Source of the DNA: Gordonia insulae
GTDB lineage: Bacteria > Actinomycetota > Actinomycetes > Mycobacteriales > Mycobacteriaceae
Direction: 5' to 3'
Assembly (NCBI RefSeq): GCF_003855095.1
Contig: NZ_CP033972.1
Coordinates: 2,170,001 to 2,234,000 of the forward strand
DNA: 64,000 nucleotides
Shown one piece after another: positions 16,859-24,860 of this stretch (position 1 is its first letter; each line of letters opens with the position of its first letter). The position numbers were made by a program, and so were the translations under genes. The notes beneath the pieces are model-generated. The model saw only the letters and a list, made by a program, of their open reading frames with translations, did no database searches and had not been told where the DNA came from.

Positions 16859-17464
16859 ATGCCAAGGCAGCGCGGCGGAGTCCAATCGGCACCGTTGGCA
16901 ACCGCCGACATTCTCGATGCAGCGCTACGCGTGGTCGAGCGCTCGTCCCTGGACGCACTGACGGTGCGCGCCGTCGCCGACGAATGCGGAGTCACACCGC
17001 CGGCAATTCACTACCACCTCCGTGGCGAGCGCGATCTGGCAACACTCGTCGTCGAGGCGGTGGCACGCGAGATCACGGTACGGTTGGACCCGTCGACCTC
17101 GTGGCAGGATCAATACATCGAACTCGTCCTGGCCATGGACAGAACCTTCCTCCGTTACCCCGGAACCGGCGCCCGAGCGCTGACGGCGACTGGAAAGTCT
17201 CCGGCGGCAAGTAAACTCACCGAGACCGCACTCGACATCCTGCGAGGCGCCGGGTTCGGCGAGCAGGAATGCGTCGAGATCTTCGCCGCGACCTATTTTC
17301 TGTACGTGGGTTGGCTCTCAACGCGGCAGATGGCCCAGAGCGACGCCATCCACCCATCTCTGGCCGCGGCCGGGATCTCGGCGCCGGAGCGGGTGCAGAC
17401 CGAGCCATTGATCGCATCATTGGACTGCATTTTCACTGGACATGTACCACGACAAGGGAGTTGA
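16859..17464 (+). CDS. TetR-family transcriptional regulator
   Basis: 201 residues. The N-terminal helix-turn-helix (about 17-63) has TADILDAALRVVERSSLDALTV and the recognition helix region GVTPPAIHYHLRGERDL; the rest is a helical ligand-binding domain. The ATG at 16859 has GGGAGG five bases upstream. It precedes a small NTF2-fold gene by five bases and is divergent from the flavoprotein, so the three genes form a local unit. Effector unknown. Confidence 0.87.
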   Translation: MPRQRGGVQSAPLATADILDAALRVVERSSLDALTVRAVADECGVTPPAIHYHLRGERDLATLVVEAVAREITVRLDPSTSWQDQYIELVLAMDRTFLRYPGTGARALTATGKSPAASKLTETALDILRGAGFGEQECVEIFAATYFLYVGWLSTRQMAQSDAIHPSLAAAGISAPERVQTEPLIASLDCIFTGHVPRQGS

Positions 17465-17469
17465 CCGAC

Positions 17470-17820
17470 GTGACCGACAAAACCACAAACTGGGTGACCG
17501 ACTACTACGCCGCATGGGATTCGGCAGACGTCGATCAAATCGTGAACTGGTTCGCCGACGACATCGTGTTGGAGGATGTGCCGATGGCCCACGTCGCATC
17601 GGGACCGGAGCAGGCACGCGAATTCGTCGAACACGCAATCGCACTCACCCCGGGAACCACCTACGAAGTGGTGAACAGCGTGGTCACCGACGACGCCTTC
17701 GCCACGGAGTGGATCATGCGGCCCGCGGGCCTGCGTGGATCATCGGTCGGCGCGACTCGCGACGGCAAGATCGTGAACAATCGGGACTACTGGAATGCGG
17801 GCGGTCGCAGCCAGATGTGA
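17470..17820 (+). CDS. SnoaL-like / NTF2-fold small protein
   Basis: 116 residues with the cone-shaped NTF2/SnoaL pattern: an N-terminal helix (WVTDYYAAWDSADVDQIVNWF), DDIVLEDVPMAHVASGPEQAREFV and a C-terminal beta section ending DGKIVNNRDYWN. Members act as small isomerases, cyclases, hydrolases or dehydratases, or as non-enzymatic partners. The GTG at 17470 has GGGAG nine bases upstream; a TTG at 17461 abuts that site and is less likely. Co-transcribed with the TetR gene. Confidence 0.78.
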   Translation: MTDKTTNWVTDYYAAWDSADVDQIVNWFADDIVLEDVPMAHVASGPEQAREFVEHAIALTPGTTYEVVNSVVTDDAFATEWIMRPAGLRGSSVGATRDGKIVNNRDYWNAGGRSQM

Positions 17821-17939
17821 CGTGCGCTGATCGATACGCCAGTCGACAACCGGTGCGCTTGCCACGGCAACACTTACGATACGGGAGCCGTCCGTGATGG
17901 ATGTCTCGGGTGCCGAGGTCTGACTGGGAGGATGGACGC

Positions 17940-18560
17940 ATGACTGCGGTTGACAACACGCAAGGGCGGCCGCGCGACCCGGAGGTCACGCGACGAATCA
18001 CCGAGGCGGCCCTGCTCGAGTACAGCCGCACCGGCTGGGCGGCGTTCACCATGGACGGCGTCGCGCGCCGTGCGGGAGTCGGGAAGGCGGCCCTTTACCG
18101 GCGCTGGAAGTCAAAGGAAGGTCTCTTGGTCGATGCGCTGGAGGCTCGGTCACAACCAGTGACGGAGACGGTCGATCAGGGCGACTTTCGGTCCGACACG
18201 ATCGCGCTGGCAGCCGAATTGATGTGCCACTTTCTGGACCCGGCGGGATGGGCCACCTTGCGTATTGCCGTGGACGCCGCCGACAACACCGCGCCGCTCG
18301 CGCAGTTCTACGAGCGAATAGTGCTGGCGCACCGAGAAGCAGTGGCCCGCTTCTTCGAGCGCAATGTCGCACGCGGCGCGCTGTCACCCGGCGCCTCAGC
18401 CGCCGCACTCGCCGAATGCCTGTTCGGAGCCGTCTTCATGCACGTCCTCGCAATGGCCCCGGCCGACCGCACCGCGGCCCGTGACTCGGCCATCGAGCAC
18501 GTGACGCCTCTGGTCGACCTGCTCCTCAACGGAGTATCCACAGAACACGCTCGAGACTGA
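17940..18560 (+). CDS. TetR-family transcriptional regulator
   Basis: 206 residues. Helix-turn-helix at about 15-60, with RITEAALLEYSRTGWAAFTMDGVARRAGVGKAALYRRWKSK, a strong TetR signature, then a C-terminal domain of the TetR_C type seen with ALYRRW regulators. The ATG at 17940 follows GGGAGG by eight bases. It stands just upstream of, and on the same strand as, the ferredoxin-P450 operon, so it may regulate that operon. Confidence 0.87.
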   Translation: MTAVDNTQGRPRDPEVTRRITEAALLEYSRTGWAAFTMDGVARRAGVGKAALYRRWKSKEGLLVDALEARSQPVTETVDQGDFRSDTIALAAELMCHFLDPAGWATLRIAVDAADNTAPLAQFYERIVLAHREAVARFFERNVARGALSPGASAAALAECLFGAVFMHVLAMAPADRTAARDSAIEHVTPLVDLLLNGVSTEHARD

Positions 18561-18693
18561 GCGGCACCGCCGCGCGACACATCCACCTTCCATCACCGAA
18601 CTCACGAAACGCGTTTCCGACGCGGGACACTGTCTACACAAAACACTTGCGGACGATTCCCGTTCCGTATATTGTGACTGTGATCCACACCAT

Positions 18694-18714
18694 ACAGATG
18701 ACCTATTAATCTGT
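18694..18714. promoter_or_regulatory. Inverted repeat upstream of the ferredoxin-P450 operon
   Basis: ACAGAT (18694-18699) and ATCTGT (18709-18714) are exact inverted repeats nine bases apart, 24 bases before the ferredoxin ATG. Suitable as a TetR-type or other dimeric site; evidence is positional only. Confidence 0.35.
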
Positions 18715-18738
18715 TTTTCGATCGACCGGAGGTCGAGA

Positions 18739-18930
18739 ATGAGACTGTCGATCGAGCCGAGCGCGTGCCAGGGCCACGCGGTGTGCAGCGTGACGGCACC
18801 AGCACTCGTTGATTTCGACGACGAGGGCCACGCCGTACCCCACCACGAGACGCTCCCCGACCACCTCATCGACGCCGCGCGACGGATGCGGCTGTCCTGC
18901 CCGGAAAGAGCAGTCTCCCTTGTTGATTGA
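18739..18930 (+). CDS. Ferredoxin, single-cluster [3Fe-4S] type
   Basis: 63 residues. Cys10 and Cys16 with His13 between them (CQGHAVC) and Cys54 before Pro form the three-cysteine pattern of P450-associated actinobacterial ferredoxins. It passes electrons to the cytochrome P450 encoded 27 bases downstream. GGAGG lies six bases before the ATG. No dedicated ferredoxin reductase is present in this operon. Confidence 0.92.
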   Translation: MRLSIEPSACQGHAVCSVTAPALVDFDDEGHAVPHHETLPDHLIDAARRMRLSCPERAVSLVD

Positions 18931-18957
18931 TTCCTGATCACTCCAGAGAAGGTGTCC

Positions 18958-20226
18958 ATGACGACCGACATCCCCGCCATCCCCAGCATCGACTTCGACC
19001 ATCACTCCGAGCATTACGCGCGCCATTGGCGCGAGATCAATGAGCAGAACCGTGCTGCGTGCCCGGTTGCCCATACCGACGCGCACGGCGGATTCTGGGT
19101 TCTCTCCTCCTACGAGGACATCGCGACAGTCGCCAAGGACGACGCAGCATTCTCCTCGTACCAAGAACTCGACGACGGCACCCACACCGGCGCAACGATT
19201 CCAGCCGGCCCGATCCGGCAGGTACCCATCGAGATGGACCCCCCGGAGTTCACGGCATACCGCAGGCTGTTGAACCGGTCTTTCGCCCCCGCGGTGATCG
19301 CCGAATGGGAAGACTACATCCGCAGTGCGACCACCTACTGTATCGATCAGGTCATCGATAGCGGCACTTGCGATTTGGTTGCTGATGTCCTCAATCCCGT
19401 GCCGGCCATCACCACCCTGTCCGTGCTCGGTCTGCCGACCGAGGACTGGCGCAGCTTCTCCGACACGATTCACGAGATGGTCCACACCCCACCTGATCCC
19501 GATGGCAACTTCGCTGCCGACGACGCCGCGCAGAGGCTCATGGAGCTCTTCGTCACGGTCACCGAAACCATCTCGGCGCGCCGCCAGAATCCGACCGATG
19601 ACCTCATCTCCACGTTGGTCCACGCAGAGATCGACGGCGAGCCGATGTCTGATCAGCGCCTGCTCGAGATCATCAGCCTGGTCATCTTCGGCGGCGTCGA
19701 CACCACCGGCAGCCTGTTGAGCAGTGTGCTGCGATGGCTGGAGGCGAATCCACATGAGCGCGAACGGCTCGCCGCGGATCCTGGCTTGATTCCACAGGCC
19801 ACCGAGGAGTTCTTGCGCTTCTTCTCTCCGGTGCAGGGACTCGCGCGCACGGCCACGCACGACTGCGTGATCGGCGACCAGCAGATCCGCAAGGGCGAAC
19901 GGCTCTTCCTGTCCTGGGCGTCGGCGAACTTCGACCCGGCACTGTTCCCTGATGCCGACCAGGTCGAACTGGACCGATTCCCCAACCGGCATCAGTCCTT
20001 CGGCATCGGCGTGCACCGATGCCTCGGATCGAACTTGGCGCGACTGGAGTTCCGCGTGGTTCTCGAGGAGATCCTGCGTCGGATGCCCGATTTTCACATC
20101 TCCGATGATGCCGAACCATTCCGCTCCATCGGTGTGGTCAACGGCTGGGTCAACTTGCCCACCACCTTCACCGCCGGCGTCCGCGAGGGCTCCGACGTCG
20201 GTGGAAACCCCGCGCTCACCCTCTGA
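18958..20226 (+). CDS. Cytochrome P450
   Basis: 422 residues, soluble bacterial class I type. I-helix FGGVDTTGS (about 244-252), ExxR pair Glu284/Arg287 and heme-ligand segment FGIGVHRCLG with Cys355 as thiolate ligand. It should hydroxylate a hydrophobic substrate with electrons from the adjacent ferredoxin. The ATG at 18958 is preferred over a GTG six bases upstream because GAAGG is five bases before it. The following aldehyde dehydrogenase and mycofactocin-type SDR suggest oxidation of a terminal or allylic carbon to alcohol, aldehyde and acid. Confidence 0.93.
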   Translation: MTTDIPAIPSIDFDHHSEHYARHWREINEQNRAACPVAHTDAHGGFWVLSSYEDIATVAKDDAAFSSYQELDDGTHTGATIPAGPIRQVPIEMDPPEFTAYRRLLNRSFAPAVIAEWEDYIRSATTYCIDQVIDSGTCDLVADVLNPVPAITTLSVLGLPTEDWRSFSDTIHEMVHTPPDPDGNFAADDAAQRLMELFVTVTETISARRQNPTDDLISTLVHAEIDGEPMSDQRLLEIISLVIFGGVDTTGSLLSSVLRWLEANPHERERLAADPGLIPQATEEFLRFFSPVQGLARTATHDCVIGDQQIRKGERLFLSWASANFDPALFPDADQVELDRFPNRHQSFGIGVHRCLGSNLARLEFRVVLEEILRRMPDFHISDDAEPFRSIGVVNGWVNLPTTFTAGVREGSDVGGNPALTL

Positions 20227-20261
20227 TCGAACTCTGATCCACCGCAGAACAGGAGAACCAC

Positions 20262-21710
20262 ATGACCGATCGCACACCACCACCGGTACACCTACGCCTC
20301 AATGGCGAGAAGCTCCCCGAAGGCTCTGGCGGATTCTTCGACCACGTCGACCCCGTCACCGGAACGGTCAATGCCCGAATCCCCCTGGCCGACAAGGATG
20401 ACGTCGATCGTGCCGTCGGGGCCGCCCACACCGCATACGACTCGTGGCGACGGACACCACCGGCCATCCGGCGCGGCATGCTCATGAAGCTGGCCGACCT
20501 GATCGATGCCAACGCCGACGAGTTCGCACGCCGCGGGGCGCTGGACAACGGGATGCCGATGTCCCTGGCGGCCGGCGGCATCGGGATCTCGGCGGAGTGG
20601 ACCCGCTACTACGCCGGTTGGGCAGACAAGATCGCCGGTGAGGTGACCGGCCAACCGCTACAGGACTCCGAGCTGGGCTACACACTACGACAGCCGTACG
20701 GCGTGATCGGCATCGTGATCACCTGGAACGGACCGCTCATCTCGTTGGCGATGAAGGTGCCGGCCGCGCTCGCCGCCGGCAACACCGTGGTGGTCAAACC
20801 GTCCGAGATGACGCCCTTCGCACCCGAATTGTTCATGGACCTGGTGGAGGAGGCGGGGATCCCACCCGGCGTGGTCAACATCCTGCCGGGCACCGCCGAA
20901 GCCGGGCATCAGCTCGTCACCCATGACCTGGTGAAGAAGGTGTCCTTTACCGGTGGTCCCGTCACCGCCACCCGGATTCTCGAGGCCTGCGCACCGTCGA
21001 TGAAGCCGGTCGTCCTCGAACTCGGTGGCAAGTCCGCGAATATCGTGCTCGAGGATGCCGATCTGGCAACGGCCTGCCAACACGCCGCATTCATGTCGGT
21101 CGGGCTGATGACCGGTCAGGGATGCGCGTTCCCCACCCGACTACTCGTCCAGGAGTCCGTCTACGACCAGGTGCTCGACGGCGTCCTCGCCACGGCGGCG
21201 TCCATCGCCCCCGGTGACCCTTTCGACCCCGCCACGCTGACCGGACCGGTCGTGAACGAGGCGGCCGTCGAGCGGATCATGGGCATGATCGAGCGAGCCC
21301 AGGCCGACGGTGCACGCCTGCTCCACGGCGGAAGGCGCATGGAGCGCGAGGGCTTCTTCATCGAGCCGACCGTGTTCGCCGACGTCGACCCGGCATCCGA
21401 ACTGGCCCAGACCGAGGTCTTCGGTCCGGTGCTCGCCATCACGAAGTTCCGCACCGATGACGAGGCGATCGAGATCGCCAACTCCACCAAATACGGTCTG
21501 TCGGGTTACATCCAGACGCGGGACCTCACGCGCGCAACCAGGATCGCCGCCGAGCTGGAAACCGGCGAGGTACTCATCAACGGCGCGATGAATCTCGCGG
21601 TCCATCGTCCGTTCGGTGGGATCGGGATCAGCGGTGTCGGCAAGGAAGGCGGCCGCGCCGGAATCGAAGAGTTTCTCCGTGTCAAGAGTGTGGGAATGGG
21701 ATTGGTCTGA
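20262..21710 (+). CDS. Aldehyde dehydrogenase (NAD(P)-dependent)
   Basis: 482 residues, full length. Catalytic Cys288 (TGQGCAFPTR), general-base Glu253 (LELGGKSAN), Asn156 (TWNGP) and nucleotide-binding Lys179 (VVKPSE) are all in place. It oxidises an aldehyde to the acid. AGGAG lies before the ATG at normal distance. Its stop overlaps the start of the SDR gene by one base, so the aldehyde may come from that dehydrogenase. Confidence 0.93.
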   Translation: MTDRTPPPVHLRLNGEKLPEGSGGFFDHVDPVTGTVNARIPLADKDDVDRAVGAAHTAYDSWRRTPPAIRRGMLMKLADLIDANADEFARRGALDNGMPMSLAAGGIGISAEWTRYYAGWADKIAGEVTGQPLQDSELGYTLRQPYGVIGIVITWNGPLISLAMKVPAALAAGNTVVVKPSEMTPFAPELFMDLVEEAGIPPGVVNILPGTAEAGHQLVTHDLVKKVSFTGGPVTATRILEACAPSMKPVVLELGGKSANIVLEDADLATACQHAAFMSVGLMTGQGCAFPTRLLVQESVYDQVLDGVLATAASIAPGDPFDPATLTGPVVNEAAVERIMGMIERAQADGARLLHGGRRMEREGFFIEPTVFADVDPASELAQTEVFGPVLAITKFRTDDEAIEIANSTKYGLSGYIQTRDLTRATRIAAELETGEVLINGAMNLAVHRPFGGIGISGVGKEGGRAGIEEFLRVKSVGMGLV

Positions 21711-22555
21711 TGTTGAATCTCGAAGGACAGAAGCTACCGGTCGGCTCGCTGGAAGGCCGCGTCGCGTTCATCACCGGCGCCGGGCGCGGCCAGGGACGCG
21801 CGCATGCAGTTCGTCTCGCGCAGCTCGGCGTCGACATCATCGGCGTCGACATCTGTGCGGACATGGCGACTTTCGACTATCCGTGTGCGACGCTCGATGA
21901 GCTCGAGGAAACCAAGAAACTCGTGGAGAACGAGGGACGACGGATGCACGCCGGGGTGGCCGATGTGCGCGACTTCCGCGCACTCAAGGCCGCCTTCGAC
22001 GCGGGATTCGCCGAGTTCGGCCGGGTCGACATCGTGATCGCCAACGCAGGCATGATCCGCTATGCCGACGAGGAGAACCCGCAGCAGGAGTGGCGGGACA
22101 CCCTCGATGTCATCCTGACCGGCGCCTTCAACGCCGTCCGAGCCTCAATCGACGAGTTGCGTGCGGGTGGCCGGGGCGGCTCGATCGTGCTGACATCGTC
22201 ATCGGCAGGATTGAAGGGCACCGCGTCACCGGATGCGAGCCCGCAGGCGTATACCGCCGCCAAGCGCGGCCTGGTCGGATACATGCAGGTGTTGGCGAAT
22301 CAGTATGCACCAGAGATGATCCGCGTGAACACCGTCCATCCCACCGGGGTGATCTCGGGAATGACGATGAACGAGGCGATGGCCAAGAAGGCCGCCGAGA
22401 TCGGCAGCAACATCTCGGCGATGCAGAACGCACTACCGATCTCGATCCTCGACGCCGAGGACATCGCCAACGCGGTCGCCTTCCTGGTCTCCGACGAGGC
22501 ACAGTTCATCACCGGCACCGAATGGGCGCTCGACGCCGGATTCACCGTGCGCTGA
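21710..22555 (+). CDS. Mycofactocin-type SDR family oxidoreductase
   Basis: 281 residues. The nucleotide loop TGAGRGQGRAHA (22-33), the insert with DICADMATFDYPCATLDELEETKKLVE and the GRRMHAGVADVRD segment are features of the mycofactocin-coupled (carveol-dehydrogenase-like) SDRs, which hold NAD tightly and pass electrons to mycofactocin. Active-site Tyr181 and Lys185 (YTAAK) are present. It probably oxidises the alcohol made by the P450. One-base TGATG overlap with the aldehyde dehydrogenase gene. No mycofactocin biosynthesis genes are in this window. Confidence 0.87.
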   Translation: MLNLEGQKLPVGSLEGRVAFITGAGRGQGRAHAVRLAQLGVDIIGVDICADMATFDYPCATLDELEETKKLVENEGRRMHAGVADVRDFRALKAAFDAGFAEFGRVDIVIANAGMIRYADEENPQQEWRDTLDVILTGAFNAVRASIDELRAGGRGGSIVLTSSSAGLKGTASPDASPQAYTAAKRGLVGYMQVLANQYAPEMIRVNTVHPTGVISGMTMNEAMAKKAAEIGSNISAMQNALPISILDAEDIANAVAFLVSDEAQFITGTEWALDAGFTVR

Positions 22556-22566
22556 CGCATCGTCCC

Positions 22567-22606
22567 GCCTGGCTCCGTGGGCACTCGGCGGCCCACGAAG
22601 CCAGGC
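22567..22606. terminator. Hairpin terminator after the P450 operon
   Basis: Arms GCCTGGCTCCGTGGGC (22567-22582) and GCCCACGAAGCCAGGC (22591-22606) pair over 16 bases with one mismatch around an eight-base loop, twelve bases after the SDR stop, and are followed by a short T-rich run. Confidence 0.8.
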
Positions 22607-23674
22607 ATTCGTCTTTCTAAGGACAACGATCACCAATGCCACGTCCCTCATCTGCCCGATCAACACGTCTGCGGACCAACACCCGGACCGATCGGTGGGA
22701 CCACCGGCACCACCGATCGCGTCCGACTCGCGGTGGCGTGGAACGACACAGGGAAATCGGCGGGTCTGCCGGAGAACGTCTTCATCAAGAGCACGCCGTT
22801 ATCGGCCAAGAACCGGGTCATGGTCGGCACCCTCGACATGGCCGTCAACGAGGTCCGCTTCTACGACGAGCTCGCACCAGCGCTCGGCGATGTGGCTCCG
22901 CGCGCCTGGTATGCGCGAGCCGGTTGCGGGGCCCGATTCCTGATGGTCCTGGAGCATCTGGTCGCCGAAGGCGGGCGGCCGTACGCCCTGGCCGACCCGT
23001 GTCCCATCGACCACGCGCGCGGACTGATCGACGCATTCGCCAGGCCGCATTCGACATTCTGGGACAGCTCGCGCTTCGCCACGGACCTCGACTGGGTACG
23101 CCCGTGGAGCACGCGGCCGGGCAGCCAGTTCCTGAATCGTTTCTACTCGCGCGGTCGCCACGCCGCCCTGAAGCTCGACCGCCCCGAAGCCGGACCCGCT
23201 GCGAAGGCCCTGGTCTCGGCTCTCGACGGCAATGCCGACGCCTTCTACCGCGCCTTCGAAACCGGGCCGCTTACGTTGTTGCACGGCGATTCTCACCTGG
23301 GCAACACCTTCTCCCGCGCCGACGGTCGCTCGGGACTGCTTGACTGGCAGGTCATCTGGCGTGGCCCTGGCATGCGTGAGGTCACCTACTGGATGGTGAC
23401 CGGACTCGAGCCGGGGACACGCCGGGCCCACGAACGCGAACTGATCGACCGTTACCTGGACGGTCTTCGATCAGCCGGGACACCTGGTGTGCCAGATGCG
23501 GCGACTGCGTTCGATCAGTATCGCGTCTACGCCGCGGAGGCGTGGGATGCGACGGCGATGACGATTGCCTGGCCAGGACTGCAAGCACCCGACAACGCCG
23601 AAGCCGACTGGCGGCGTGCATGCATTGCGATCGAGGATCTCCACACCGCCGACGCGGTTTCCGGACTCCGCTGA
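22577..23674 (+). CDS. Phosphotransferase of the aminoglycoside/4-hydroxyacyl kinase fold, N-terminus disrupted or misread
   Basis: From about 22696 the frame encodes a clear kinase-like fold: GGTTGTTDRVRLAV (nucleotide loop), ENVFIKST (Lys), NEVRFYDEL (Glu), LLHGDSHLGNTF (catalytic Asp and metal Asn) and GLLDWQ (metal Asp). The 30-50 residues that normally precede the loop are missing. The only in-frame start upstream is a GTG inside the terminator stem, while AAGGA and an ATG at 22636 lie in another frame that would need a +1 shift. It is either a frameshifted or truncated gene or a sequencing error. Relatives phosphorylate hydroxyacyl-CoAs or antibiotics; the substrate here is unknown. Confidence 0.6.
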   Translation: MGTRRPTKPGIRLSKDNDHQCHVPHLPDQHVCGPTPGPIGGTTGTTDRVRLAVAWNDTGKSAGLPENVFIKSTPLSAKNRVMVGTLDMAVNEVRFYDELAPALGDVAPRAWYARAGCGARFLMVLEHLVAEGGRPYALADPCPIDHARGLIDAFARPHSTFWDSSRFATDLDWVRPWSTRPGSQFLNRFYSRGRHAALKLDRPEAGPAAKALVSALDGNADAFYRAFETGPLTLLHGDSHLGNTFSRADGRSGLLDWQVIWRGPGMREVTYWMVTGLEPGTRRAHERELIDRYLDGLRSAGTPGVPDAATAFDQYRVYAAEAWDATAMTIAWPGLQAPDNAEADWRRACIAIEDLHTADAVSGLR

Positions 23675-23840
23675 GCTGGGTCCGTACCCGTCGTATCTGC
23701 CGTCGGCCGGAGGCGATGATGTGACGGACGCTCATGCGGGTCCCTCACAGTGGCAGGTAACATACTCGACTCCGCCCGAAGTTCAGCGAACGCAATCACA
23801 GCGCGCTCACACAACTGGACCCAACTCGTATCCACGTCGA

Positions 23841-24419
23841 TCAGTGACTGCGTATTCCGAAGTCGATATCGTTGTAGGCCAATGGCTTCCAGTCAGGGCG
23901 GTCGTACCAGGACGGGCGCGCCACGTGACCGGGCTCCGGGCGCGCCCAGTCAACCCATGGCCCCCAGTCCTTCCGGCTGAGGCGCTCGTCAAGCGACTGG
24001 GGATGACGAAGCGCGGCCTCGGAGTATGTGCGTGCGAATGTCTTCATCTCACCCATCACCCAGATGTCCTCCTCGGACTTCCAGCGTCCGTCGCCGGCAT
24101 ACTGGATGACCTGCCACGAGGGGAAGTCGATCGGGGGTGCACCCGGCTCGGGATTGTCTGCCCGATTGACGATTTGGTAGACGACACGATCTCCGTCGAC
24201 GTTGTACCAGACAAGCACGCTGTACACGTGCGGCGCCGCACCCATCGTGCCCTCGATGTAGCGCAGAATCTCGTCGTGCCCCGTGAACGTGCCGTAGAAG
24301 TGGTCGAAATAGGTGGCGTCCTCGGTGAACAGCTTCGTCCATGCTTCCCAGTCCTCACCGACCAGCCCGACCCTGACGTACTCCTTGAATGCTTCCTCGA
24401 CTTCAGCTCGATCCGCCAT
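23841..24419 (-). CDS. SnoaL-like / nuclear-transport-factor-2-fold protein
   Basis: 192 residues. The first 125 match the NTF2-like pattern (VEEAFKEYVRVGLVGEDWEAWTKLFTEDATYFDHFYGTFTGHDEIL, then VVYQIVNRADNP). The C-terminal part is a Trp/Pro-rich tail (DWGPWVDWARPEPGH) that is not typical of the small SnoaL proteins. The ATG at 24419 is chosen for the AGGA six bases upstream. Third gene after an amidohydrolase and a small helical protein on the same strand; a long hairpin separates it from the second gene, so it may be transcribed at a lower level. Confidence 0.75.
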   Translation of the reverse strand: MADRAEVEEAFKEYVRVGLVGEDWEAWTKLFTEDATYFDHFYGTFTGHDEILRYIEGTMGAAPHVYSVLVWYNVDGDRVVYQIVNRADNPEPGAPPIDFPSWQVIQYAGDGRWKSEEDIWVMGEMKTFARTYSEAALRHPQSLDERLSRKDWGPWVDWARPEPGHVARPSWYDRPDWKPLAYNDIDFGIRSH

Positions 24420-24503
24420 CTGCGTTCCTACTTTCGATGTCAAGGTCCTGAACTCAGTGGTCGTCCGCTTCACCAACGGCACCGAACAGGCCAGGACCGG
24501 CTG

Positions 24504-24539
24504 CGTGCCGGCTTGTCACGAAAGTGACAAGCCGGCACG
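24504..24539. terminator. Perfect 16-bp hairpin with GAAA loop between co-directional genes
   Basis: CGTGCCGGCTTGTCAC (24504-24519), loop GAAA, GTGACAAGCCGGCACG (24524-24539). It lies just downstream of the 96-residue protein gene on the minus strand and upstream of the NTF2-fold gene. It may be a terminator, an attenuator or an mRNA-processing or stability element; no U-run follows. Confidence 0.7.
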
Positions 24540-24545
24540 GCTCGT

Positions 24546-24836
24546 TCACGTGTTGCGTCGAGCCGTTCCGGGGTATCCGAAGAACGACTCGAAGTTCTCG
24601 TCGTTGATGGGCTGCCTACGGTTGCGCTCCTGCGCGTCTTCCAGCGCAGACAGACGCTGCCGGGCCCGCACTATCGCAGCCTCATCAGCGCCGGCGGCGA
24701 TCATCTCGGCAAGCAGATCCTTCTGCTTGCCCACCTCTGCGAACACTCGCACACCGGCTTCGCCGTAGGTCAGCAGATCGTGGTCTTCGGCCTCCTCGCG
24801 TTGCGGTGCATCGGGACCGGAATCACTGTCACTCAT
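24546..24836 (-). CDS. Small helical protein of unknown function
   Basis: 96 residues, acidic N-terminus (SDSDSGPDAPQREEAEDHD), then a predicted long helix or coiled coil (YGEAGVRVFAEVGKQKDLLAEMIAAGADEAAIVRARQRLSALEDAQERN) and a short FESFFGYPG tail. No domain recognised. The ATG at 24836 has GGGGA six bases upstream. It starts 24 bases after the amidohydrolase stop and is probably co-transcribed, so it may be an accessory subunit of that enzyme. Confidence 0.7.
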   Translation of the reverse strand: MSDSDSGPDAPQREEAEDHDLLTYGEAGVRVFAEVGKQKDLLAEMIAAGADEAAIVRARQRLSALEDAQERNRRQPINDENFESFFGYPGTARRNT

Positions 24837-24860
24837 GCCCATTCCCCTACGGTGCGTATC

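Noticed and set aside
18706..20283. A 525-codon minus-strand frame across the P450 gene
   Set aside because: Antisense to the P450 and ferredoxin, whose motifs are unmistakable.
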